Shown here in pieces: positions 51,697 through 58,755 of a stretch of DNA of 64,000 nucleotides (the stretch's first letter is position 1; each line of letters opens with the position of its first letter). Made by a program: the position numbers and the translations under genes. The notes under the pieces are model-generated. The model searched no databases and had not been told where the DNA came from. It saw only the letters and a list, made by a program, of their open reading frames with translations. The stretch comes from Flavobacteriales bacterium (GTDB lineage: Bacteria > Bacteroidota > Bacteroidia > NS11-12g > UBA9320), in NCBI GenBank assembly GCA_020635395.1, contig JACJZV010000001.1, forward strand, positions 1 to 64,000. The letters run 5' to 3'.

Positions 51697-52894
51697 GTTT
51701 TGCATAATAGCAAACAGGGTTTTCTGCCTGATTTTTACTGAAAAACAAAAAATTCTTGCCACCTTCAGGAATTTGTAGGCGTTTTCTAATGCTCGCCACA
51801 TCTTCAAAAAAATGCCTTTGAGCAATATTGAGGGCTTTTATTTTCTCTTTTTTGATAAATGACTTTATTTCTTTCCACGAAAAAACAAACGTGTGCAATA
51901 TTTCAAAAGCTCGGCACTGCCCCGGGATAGAATCAAAACTATCAGAAAAAAAATAGAGGCCGTTTTGTGCCAAGAAACCAAATGAATGGTGCATAGCAAA
52001 GTTGGCGGCCAAACCAGATTTTATAATGGCTTTTGATGGCTCAATCAGGTATTTTCCGGCATCAGAATATTTCATTTTTGATGTAGAAGCTGTTTTAGAA
52101 TACATACTCGTTTGTTCCTTTTGTATATCAACGGCTATTATTTCTGCATCGCCCAAGAAATTGTTTTTGGCACATATTAGCAGCTCCTTTACCTCGTTTT
52201 TTACAGCCACCACATATATAGTTTTCACCCATTTTAGCTGATTTAAAATCATAGAAATATCAAGCATTGGGCTTACCTTAATTAACAAGATTTCTGAAAA
52301 AGGCCAAAGTGTATCCTGAAAAATAGTCATATCAGGGCTGTAATCTTGCAGGCTGTATTCTCTTTTCTGCATGCCTTCGGGTCGTCGGTCGGGGTCGATG
52401 TATATTAAATCATAAGTTTCTGACAATTCATAATTTTCGCAGTTTTCGTTGACAAATTCGATATTGGATGCACCCAACTTATTGGCGTTATATTTGGCAT
52501 ATTCAAATGTTTCTGTATGTGCTTCAAGCGAAACAACTTGTTCAAAGCGTCTGGAGAAAAAATAGGAATCAACACCAAGGCCACAGGTCATATCCAGCAT
52601 TTTTTTTCCTGCAAAAAGGCTTGCTTTAAACCGGGCAGTTTCTTCGCTGCTGCATTGTTCATAATTTTTGGCATTCATAGCACACCTTTTCAAAATCCAA
52701 AGCGGCAATTTGTGCTGAGCTTTTTTATACAATTGCAACAATTGTGTAACTTTTGAGATGTCAAAATCGACCCTTTGGCGATAGTTTAACGCCAAAAATT
52801 CAGGGTTTTCAGAACCGTGAAGACTAATAAATTCTTGAACAATCTCGTCTTCAAGTAATGCTATTAATTCGTTTCTTTGCACAATAATTTGCAA
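51680..52894 (-). CDS. Class I methyltransferase with THUMP-like C-terminal domain (PG_1098 family)
   Basis: 404 residues; the apparent start is TTG at 52894. A helical N-terminal domain (~1-95) is followed by a Rossmann methyltransferase: motif I MLDMTCGLGVDSYFFSRRF, VVSLEAHTETFEYAKYNA and the hallmark YIDPDRRPEGMQKREYSLQDYSPD, then a C-terminal ferredoxin-like THUMP-like domain (SWKEIKSFIKKEKIKALNIAQRHF). The set matches the family of the Porphyromonas structure PG_1098. It is probably an RNA or rRNA base methyltransferase; the substrate is unknown. Convergent with hemD and divergent from the small lipoprotein at 52942. Confidence 0.88.
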   Translation of the reverse strand: MQIIVQRNELIALLEDEIVQEFISLHGSENPEFLALNYRQRVDFDISKVTQLLQLYKKAQHKLPLWILKRCAMNAKNYEQCSSEETARFKASLFAGKKMLDMTCGLGVDSYFFSRRFEQVVSLEAHTETFEYAKYNANKLGASNIEFVNENCENYELSETYDLIYIDPDRRPEGMQKREYSLQDYSPDMTIFQDTLWPFSEILLIKVSPMLDISMILNQLKWVKTIYVVAVKNEVKELLICAKNNFLGDAEIIAVDIQKEQTSMYSKTASTSKMKYSDAGKYLIEPSKAIIKSGLAANFAMHHSFGFLAQNGLYFFSDSFDSIPGQCRAFEILHTFVFSWKEIKSFIKKEKIKALNIAQRHFFEDVASIRKRLQIPEGGKNFLFFSKNQAENPVCYYAKPIDLE

Positions 52895-52941
52895 TCTTAC
52901 ATTGTTGAACTTAAAAAGGCGTTCACATTAAAAGGAAAAGT

Positions 52942-53073
52942 ATGAAAAAGTTGTTGAGTTTGTTTGGTTTGATGATTGTTTTGGCATTAGTTTCAACTTC
53001 ATGCGGTGGTAGAAAAGAAGCCTGCCCAACGGGTTTCGGAAAAGTAGAAAATTCAAATCCGCAGCACTCATAA
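52942..53073 (+). CDS. Very small lipoprotein (43 residues)
   Basis: MKKLLSLFGLMIVLALVSTSC is a complete lipoprotein signal (lipobox STSC, Cys21) followed by only 22 residues, rich in Gly, Lys and Ser, that include one more Cys. Preceded by AAAGGAAAAGT, ends TAA at 53071-53073. Tiny lipoproteins of this shape are common in Bacteroidota and usually unannotated. A hairpin TGGGC-TTT-GCCCA starts at the next base (53074-53086) without a T-tract. The following 53087-53384 stretch has no gene that I can support. Confidence 0.75.
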   Translation: MKKLLSLFGLMIVLALVSTSCGGRKEACPTGFGKVENSNPQHS

Positions 53074-53384
53074 TGGGCTTTGCCCAAATGGGGGTTATCA
53101 CACGTTTTAATTTTATTTGCCGATACACTTATCGGGAAATGAGGTAAATTCTATTCTTGGTCTGTTTCCATTTTAGCATAATTTCTTCTTCAAGGTATTG
53201 GCCATATTGCCGTTTGTTCGAGATAAAATTTTCAAACAAATAGCTTTAAAAAGAAGGTTTTGCATTTACTCCAACAGCAAAAAAGGCTTTACAAAAGCAG
53301 CGTTTTGTTTGTTGAAGTGTTTATCGTTTTGAAATATGACTTCAAATAGTTAGATTTACCACTGATTTTAGATAAACAATCGCT

Positions 53385-54086
53385 TTGAGAATAATCTATT
53401 CTTTGATTTTTGTGTTCGTTAGTTTCGGCGTTAGATCTGCCGATAACCCGCGTTTATGGGATATGGGCTTGCATATAAATACCAATGGATTTGGGCTTGG
53501 CAGCACCCTGCGATTGTCAGAAAACAGAATGATAGATGTTGATTTTTCATCATTCAAACATCAGCGAGAATCAAAAGTGGTAAATCATAATTTTGAAAAT
53601 AAGCTACCTTTTGTTTTTGGCAAACTTTATCATACCGGAAATTTTAGGATAACGTATGGAGTTTCAAAAAATCTGATTCAAAAACAAAATCAAGGCGATG
53701 TTACAGTAGATTTGAGAATGTCAGCGGGATTAGCGATAGCCACACTGCGGCCTGTTTATTTAAGATTGGCAGAGTTTGACGGCGACAAGGATGTCTATCA
53801 CATAGTAAAATATACACCAGAAAATGTGCCATCAACATCCGATGTGGTTGGATATGCCCACTCCGGATATGGGTGGGATGAGATAAATTATAAGCCGGGC
53901 TTAACATCAAAAACCGGAATTGCCTTAACTTGGCAAAATCCGGCTACACTGGCCAGAAGCATTGGAGTTGGCACAAACGTTAATTATTTTCCTAAAGGGT
54001 TAAATATTATGGCTTTCGAACCAACTCAATACCTTTTTGTTTCGGGTTATATCGAATTCAAATTGGTTTTCAATTCAAGAAATTAA
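53385..54086 (+). CDS. Exported beta-rich protein of unknown function
   Basis: 233 residues with an apparent TTG start directly before a good signal peptide (LRIIYSLIFVFVSFGVRSA). The mature part has alternating hydrophobic strands and Gly-rich turns (GLHINTNGFGLGSTLRLSENRMIDVDFSSF, NFRITYGVSKNL, YLFVSGYIEFKLVFN), the look of an eight-strand outer-membrane barrel ending in an aromatic/Phe-containing strand, though the last residues are SRN. Similar proteins of unknown role are frequent in Bacteroidota. No promoter box found. Confidence 0.7.
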   Translation: MRIIYSLIFVFVSFGVRSADNPRLWDMGLHINTNGFGLGSTLRLSENRMIDVDFSSFKHQRESKVVNHNFENKLPFVFGKLYHTGNFRITYGVSKNLIQKQNQGDVTVDLRMSAGLAIATLRPVYLRLAEFDGDKDVYHIVKYTPENVPSTSDVVGYAHSGYGWDEINYKPGLTSKTGIALTWQNPATLARSIGVGTNVNYFPKGLNIMAFEPTQYLFVSGYIEFKLVFNSRN

Positions 54087-54127
54087 AAACCATTTGCCAA
54101 CCGCTGGTTTCCATTGGTAAATTGAAC

Positions 54128-54157
54128 TTGTCAAAAAGGGAAGAAAATATAATTTTG
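54128..54157 (+). promoter_or_regulatory. Promoter TTG-N19-TAATTTTG for the BNR-propeller gene
   Basis: TTG at 54128-54130 and TAATTTTG at 54150-54157 with a 19-nt spacer, 43 nt before the ATG at 54201. Confidence 0.6.
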
Positions 54158-54200
54158 CACACTGATAGTAGTTTTGATTAAAAACTGTAGAATAGAGGAT

Positions 54201-56906
54201 ATGAAAAAGAATATATACAAAGCATTTTTTGGAACTGGAGTTTTGGCTGCCGGTTTGGTGGCATGGCATTTTGCACCATCTTCTAAAATGACTTATCAGC
54301 CTAAGGATGGAGAAAAAACAGCCGAAAGTTTTGAAGGTGCTGCAGAATATTTGAACAGCCTGAGGGCAAATCAAATAACAGGAATTGTTGACCCTGAGAT
54401 TGTAAACGGTGTTAAACAACAAGTAATTGCATTTGAAAGCAAATTTGGTAAAGCTAAATTTCCATTTTCATGGAGATTTGCAGGTCCTGATAACGTTGGG
54501 GGCAGAACCCGTGCTTTATTAGTTGATAGAAATAACAGTAGCATATTGTTTGCAGGAGGAGTAAATGGTGGTATTTTTAAATCAACCAACAAAGGAGCAT
54601 CTTGGTATGCGGTTGACGACCAAATGATAGACATGGCAATTTCTTCAATTTGTCAAACTCCTAATGGCACTATCTATGTTGGAACCGGTGAAGCTTTTAC
54701 CACTGGTTTTTCGGGAGAAGAATCTGGTTCACCTGGTTTTTCGGGCGGAGGAATCTATAAAAGCACCGATGGGGGAACTACTTTTGCCAAAATTGCTTCC
54801 ACCTCAGGATATTCATACGTAAACAAAGTGTTTTCTCACCCTACCAAAAACATAGTTTTTGCAGCCACATCGAATGGATTAAGAGCTTCTGATGAAAGTG
54901 ATGATACTAAATGGAACGTGGTATTGAGCGGGGTTGTAACAGACATAGTTTTGGATAAAAATGGAAATGCTTTGGCCGTATCAGGGCCAAAGGTTTATCG
55001 TTCTACCGACCCTACAACCAATGGCTCATATACAGCAGTGACAGGTTTGCCTTTAAGCGGAATTAGTAGAATGGTGGTTGCCCATGCACCTTCAGATCCC
55101 AATTATGCCTACGTTGTAGTTACCGGTATTATTTCTATAAATGGGCCGAGAGGAGTAATTAATGTTGGTAGCGGTTTAAAAGGTGTTTACCAGTCAAAAG
55201 ATAACGGTCAAAACTTTGAACAGATTATTGGTCAAGGTTCCACTTTTTTCGATCCATGGACGCATCTTAGCTTAGGTTTTTCGCAAGGTTCTTATGATTT
55301 GTGTTTGGCAGTTCATCCATTCGACAGAGAGCATATATACATGGGTGGTGTCGATTTCGCAGAATGGACTCCCAACAAAGGACCTTATGTTGTGGGCAAT
55401 ACAAACGACCATAAAGCAAACCCATTTGGCATTCATGCAGATAAACATTTGATTGTTTTTGATACAGTTTCTAAGCCTGCAATTATGTACATTACAAGTG
55501 ATGGTGGTATTTCGAGAACTACCACCTCCACATTTGATAGATATACAACCTTGTATAACGGCTATTCTGCTACTCAATATTACGGTATTGCTGCCGGTAG
55601 AAATGGGTTGATAATTGGTGGTTCTCAAGATAACAACACCGTAGTAATCAATGGTAGAGGAAATACTCCACAAAGTGCTATTGAAGTTTTAGGAGGTGAT
55701 GGTTTTCAATGTGAGGTTTCTATGATTAATCCTGACGTTGTTTTTGGTGAAAGCCAAAACACAGGTATGGCAAGATCATTTAATGCCGGTGGAAACATGT
55801 CGCCAATTTGGGATGAGCGAATCAAAGAAGAGTGTGTAGATGTTAGATCAGACGGAACGGTAGTTCAGGCAAGTAACATTTTTAACAGTCCAATGGCTTT
55901 ATGGGAGAGACTTTCTGACTCGGCCAGCAAATTGTATATTGGTATGAATGATGCCGTATGGATGGCTCTCAATGCAAGCACTGCCCCAAGCCCAATTTGG
56001 TATAAAGTCGCAGCTTTAAGTTTTCCACCTGCCAATTTTGAGATTGTTCCTGATGGAGGCTCTCTATTTTTATCAGGAAGAACCTCAAATACATTGTATC
56101 GTATCGATGGTTTTAACAGAGAAGTTGAGTGGGATACGGCAATTATTGGAGCTACTGATATTTCGGATAGTTTAGAATTGGTTAGCATCTTCGGAACTGG
56201 TTTGCCATCAGGCAGATCGGTAACTGATATTGAAGTAGATCAAAGCAATCCAAACAGAGTAATTGTAACATTGGGTAACTACGGCAATACTGCCTTTGTA
56301 TATGTTACGGAAAATGCCATGGATGCAAGTCCAGTTTGGAGAAATATCACTGGAGGTTTACCAGGATTTCCGGTGTATGATGCCGAGATTAGTGTTGACA
56401 ACAACAATGTAATCATTCTTGGAACAGAATATGGCATTTATTATACACAAAATGGAAATGCCACCAACCCAACTTGGACCTTTAACAAAGACAGTATGCC
56501 ACGAGTAGCTGTTTTCCAAATAAGACAAGTAGAGGAGAAAGTATTTAAAAATGGAAGCCGAACAGGGGCAATGCTCTATGCCGGAACGCACGGTCGTGGT
56601 ATTTGGAAAAGCAGCTCGGCTTTAACAAAAGTGAATTCGATATCTCGGGAAGCAACGTTAAGTTTGTTAGCATACCCAAATCCGGCAACAGACGCAGTAA
56701 CAGTAAAAATGGCACTTCGTTCAAACGATGCGTTGACCATCGAAGTTATGAGCATGACCGGGCAGATAATGATGAGCAAAAAGATGAATGCCACTGGTAC
56801 CCAAGCTGTGATTGATTTGGATGTTTCTTCACTTCGGTCAGGAAATTATATAATCAGTGTTAAAGGCTCAAATCATACTGCGGCCACCAAATTCATTAAA
56901 CAATAA
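54201..56906 (+). CDS. Large T9SS-exported BNR/sortilin-like beta-propeller protein
   Basis: 901 residues from the ATG at 54201 (MKKNIYKAFFGTGVLAAGLVAW); an in-frame ATG 9 codons upstream lies between promoter and gene but lacks a signal-like start. Propeller blades of the VPS10/BNR kind recur from ~95: FAGGVNGGIFKSTNKGASWY, YVGTGEAF, GGIYKSTDGGTTFAKI, GLRASDESDDTKW, GVYQSKDNGQNFEQI, YAGTHGRGIWKS. A T9SS sorting domain (LLAYPNPATDAVTVKM ... SGNYIISVKG) ends it. It is secreted or anchored at the surface; ligand or enzyme activity unknown. A terminator follows. Confidence 0.92.
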   Translation: MKKNIYKAFFGTGVLAAGLVAWHFAPSSKMTYQPKDGEKTAESFEGAAEYLNSLRANQITGIVDPEIVNGVKQQVIAFESKFGKAKFPFSWRFAGPDNVGGRTRALLVDRNNSSILFAGGVNGGIFKSTNKGASWYAVDDQMIDMAISSICQTPNGTIYVGTGEAFTTGFSGEESGSPGFSGGGIYKSTDGGTTFAKIASTSGYSYVNKVFSHPTKNIVFAATSNGLRASDESDDTKWNVVLSGVVTDIVLDKNGNALAVSGPKVYRSTDPTTNGSYTAVTGLPLSGISRMVVAHAPSDPNYAYVVVTGIISINGPRGVINVGSGLKGVYQSKDNGQNFEQIIGQGSTFFDPWTHLSLGFSQGSYDLCLAVHPFDREHIYMGGVDFAEWTPNKGPYVVGNTNDHKANPFGIHADKHLIVFDTVSKPAIMYITSDGGISRTTTSTFDRYTTLYNGYSATQYYGIAAGRNGLIIGGSQDNNTVVINGRGNTPQSAIEVLGGDGFQCEVSMINPDVVFGESQNTGMARSFNAGGNMSPIWDERIKEECVDVRSDGTVVQASNIFNSPMALWERLSDSASKLYIGMNDAVWMALNASTAPSPIWYKVAALSFPPANFEIVPDGGSLFLSGRTSNTLYRIDGFNREVEWDTAIIGATDISDSLELVSIFGTGLPSGRSVTDIEVDQSNPNRVIVTLGNYGNTAFVYVTENAMDASPVWRNITGGLPGFPVYDAEISVDNNNVIILGTEYGIYYTQNGNATNPTWTFNKDSMPRVAVFQIRQVEEKVFKNGSRTGAMLYAGTHGRGIWKSSSALTKVNSISREATLSLLAYPNPATDAVTVKMALRSNDALTIEVMSMTGQIMMSKKMNATGTQAVIDLDVSSLRSGNYIISVKGSNHTAATKFIKQ

Positions 56907-56931
56907 GTTGAAATTAAAGGAACAAAATATA

Positions 56932-56957
56932 AAAACCCGTCACACGACGGGTTTTTT
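56932..56957 (+). terminator. Intrinsic terminator after the BNR-propeller gene
   Basis: Stem AAAACCCGTC / GACGGGTTTT with loop ACAC and a T-run. It overlaps the open frame of the next gene. Confidence 0.88.
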
Positions 56958-57600
56958 GTTTTATCTGAAATGGGTGGTTTCCTTTGTTTGGCCAATAGTT
57001 TTGGAGCGGCGAAAAGACCAATTCGTTCAACTCGAAATAGAACTTAATCGTGGAAAACTCTTGCTAAATACCACCAATGCAAACTATTCCTATGGCAATT
57101 TACAATTGGCTTACAAAGGGTTGTTTTATGAAGAACCTTTTGAATGGGAGAAAATAAAAACGAGCCTCATTTTAGGATTTGGAGCCGGCGGAGTGTGCAA
57201 ACTGATTTATGAAAAGAACCCGGAATGCAGACAAACCGCAATCGAAATTTCAGAGGTTGTGGTGCAGATGTATCACACCTATTTTAAACCAATACCCAAT
57301 GTGAACATAATCGTTGATGATGCCGAGCTTTTTGTTTTGAACTCCAATGAAAAATATGATTTGATAATTGTGGATGTTTATAATGACTTGGATGTTCCAG
57401 AGCAATTTCACAAAATAGAATTTGTACGTGGTTTAAGAGAATTATTGAATGTAGATGGATTTGTAATTTTTAACAAAGTATGCTCTACCCTAAACCAAAA
57501 GCAACAATTTCAGAATCTTATCCTTACATTTTCGCAATACTTCAAAAAGGTTAAAACCAATGAACAAATGACAATAAACCGGTTCATTATAGCAAAATAA
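56956..57600 (+). CDS. Spermidine synthase-like methyltransferase-fold protein
   Basis: About 214 residues. The frame is open from 56857, but that part overlaps the previous gene and its terminator. The family begins near LKWVVSFVWPIVLERR, for which only non-ATG codons are in frame: TTG 56956, CTG 56965, GTG 56974. I give the TTG as a best guess. Seen: LNRGKLLLNTTNANYSYGNLQLAY (spermidine synthase N-terminal beta hairpin), the Rossmann LILGFGAGGVCKLIYEKNP, and EKYDLIIVDVYNDLDVPEQFH with the YND in place of the catalytic region. The true aminopropyltransferase residues are not complete, so it may not make spermidine. Confidence 0.75.
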   Translation: MFYLKWVVSFVWPIVLERRKDQFVQLEIELNRGKLLLNTTNANYSYGNLQLAYKGLFYEEPFEWEKIKTSLILGFGAGGVCKLIYEKNPECRQTAIEISEVVVQMYHTYFKPIPNVNIIVDDAELFVLNSNEKYDLIIVDVYNDLDVPEQFHKIEFVRGLRELLNVDGFVIFNKVCSTLNQKQQFQNLILTFSQYFKKVKTNEQMTINRFIIAK

Positions 57601-57654
57601 TGACACAATGACACTTTTATAAAAAATTTCGTCGAAATAGAGACAAAATGACAC
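57599..57654 (+). promoter_or_regulatory. AATGACAC repeats and palindrome upstream of hsp20
   Basis: AATGACAC occurs at 57599-57606, 57607-57614 and 57647-57654; between them lies the dyad ATTTCG-T-CGAAAT (57626-57638). The cluster sits 23-80 nt upstream of the sigma-54-like box and could be an activator or repressor site. Inferred from arrangement only. Confidence 0.35.
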
Positions 57655-57676
57655 CTATTTGTTGACTTTTTTTATC

Positions 57677-57692
57677 TGGAACGAGGCTTGCA
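57677..57692 (+). promoter_or_regulatory. Sigma-54-like -24/-12 promoter for hsp20
   Basis: TGGAACGAGGCTTGCA matches the RpoN consensus TGGCACG-N4-TTGCW with one mismatch and the correct spacing of the invariant GG and GC. It would start transcription near 57703, about 30 nt before the hsp20 ATG at 57734. Confidence 0.5.
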
Positions 57693-57733
57693 AAAAACTG
57701 AGCAAAAGTTTTAACATTAAAAAAAATACAACA

Positions 57734-58165
57734 ATGAAAGCATCAAAATTAGCACCAGTAAGAAGTTTGTTCAACGACACTTTTTTCCCAACTGTATTAG
57801 ATAGTTTTTTCAACGAATTGAACAAAGGCGAATTCGAGTCAACGCTCACACCTGCCGCCGAAGTAAAAGAAACTGATGAAAATTACATCATTAACTTGGC
57901 ATTGGCAGGAATGGAAAAGGATGACATCAAGCTTGATGTACATTCAAACCAGCTTACAGTAATGGCCGAAAAAGTGGAGAAAAAAGAAGAGCAAAACGCA
58001 ACCTATCATCTGAAGGAGTTTCGTTCAGGAAAATACAAACGCAACTTTTATTTGCCCGAAAAAGCAAATACAGATGCTATCAATGCCGAGTTGAAAAATG
58101 GTATTTTGACCATCACTATTGACAAGGTAGAAAAAACAGCTCCCAAACAAATAACCATTAAGTAG
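57734..58165 (+). CDS. Small heat shock protein (Hsp20/alpha-crystallin)
   Basis: 143 residues from the ATG at 57734 (MKASKLAPVRSLFNDTFFPTV); the frame extends 25 codons upstream across the promoter, so the later ATG is taken. The alpha-crystallin domain spans ~37-135 (PAAEVKETDENYIINLALAGMEKDDIKLDV, YHLKEFRSGKYKRNFYLPE, AELKNGILTITI with the family's G-I-L-T-I end), and the C-terminal ITIK provides the I-x-I anchor. It holds unfolding proteins in the cytoplasm without ATP. Monocistronic: sigma-54-like box before, terminator after. Confidence 0.95.
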   Translation: MKASKLAPVRSLFNDTFFPTVLDSFFNELNKGEFESTLTPAAEVKETDENYIINLALAGMEKDDIKLDVHSNQLTVMAEKVEKKEEQNATYHLKEFRSGKYKRNFYLPEKANTDAINAELKNGILTITIDKVEKTAPKQITIK

Positions 58166-58190
58166 TCTGTTTCATTAATAAAATACGAAT

Positions 58191-58220
58191 AATCCCCGAG
58201 AAAAACTCGGGGATTTTTTT
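58191..58220 (+). terminator. Intrinsic terminator after hsp20
   Basis: Stem AATCCCCGAG / CTCGGGGATT with an A5 loop and a run of T. Confidence 0.93.
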
Positions 58221-58238
58221 TGTTAAAACCCAATGTAG

Positions 58239-58246
58239 TAAGTTTG
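58239..58246 (+). promoter_or_regulatory. -7 box TAAGTTTG, 5 nt before a start codon
   Basis: TAAGTTTG followed by CTTCC and the ATG at 58252; TTTG at 58219-58222 is 16 nt upstream. Predicted leaderless. Confidence 0.5.
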
Positions 58247-58251
58247 CTTCC

Positions 58252-58755
58252 ATGACGCTCAACGATATTTTTGAAATGGTAAAAAGCCAACCTACAGTTG
58301 CCTTTTTGTATTTGTTCTCAATTCCGGTGTTGGTAATTTTCACGGGGTGGATTTCAACACCAAAATCAAATCAAAACCCATGGAGATATGTGTACGCGGT
58401 TTTGCTCTACATGGTTTGTTTACCGGGAGTATTGGCATTGGTTTTCAACCTGTATCAGTTTCTTTTTGAGCGAAGAAGCATTTTAGATGCCGACATAAAC
58501 ATTCAGTTTTTACCAATTATTTCAATGATTGTAAGCCTATATTTTGCAAACAAGAAAGTGCGATTTACCAATATTCCGGGCATGGGAAAACTATCCACTT
58601 TTTTGCTCATTATGTTTGTGCTTATTGGTTTTTTGTGGGTCATGGATAGAACATTTATCATTGCCTTTGCTGCAATACCCATTCAATTTTTGTTGACTGG
58701 CTTTTTGTTGGGTTTTGGCATATTGCTCATTGGCAGCAAACGATTGCTAAAATAA
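58252..58755 (+). CDS. Polytopic membrane protein of unknown function
   Basis: 167 residues with about five membrane helices (VAFLYLFSIPVLVIFTGWI, VYAVLLYMVCLPGVLALVF, FLPIISMIVSLYF, LSTFLLIMFVLIGFLWVM, AIPIQFLLTGFLLGFGILLIG). Between helices 1 and 2 lies STPKSNQNPWRYVY, between 2 and 3 the charged QFLFERRSILDADIN. No family recognised. The stop at 58755 directly abuts the stop of the convergent gene at 58756. Confidence 0.8.
   Translation: MTLNDIFEMVKSQPTVAFLYLFSIPVLVIFTGWISTPKSNQNPWRYVYAVLLYMVCLPGVLALVFNLYQFLFERRSILDADINIQFLPIISMIVSLYFANKKVRFTNIPGMGKLSTFLLIMFVLIGFLWVMDRTFIIAFAAIPIQFLLTGFLLGFGILLIGSKRLLK

Noticed and set aside
53074..53086. TGGGC-TTT-GCCCA hairpin as a terminator of the small lipoprotein
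   Set aside because: Five-bp stem without T-tract; too weak to call.
56857..56955. N-terminal extension of the spermidine-synthase-like frame
   Set aside because: Its first 50 nt are the end of the BNR-propeller gene and the rest is a terminator hairpin; not family sequence.
57599..57654. AATGACAC repeats as a CRISPR or mini-satellite
   Set aside because: Only three 8-nt copies, irregular spacing, no spacers or cas genes; kept as a possible regulatory site only.
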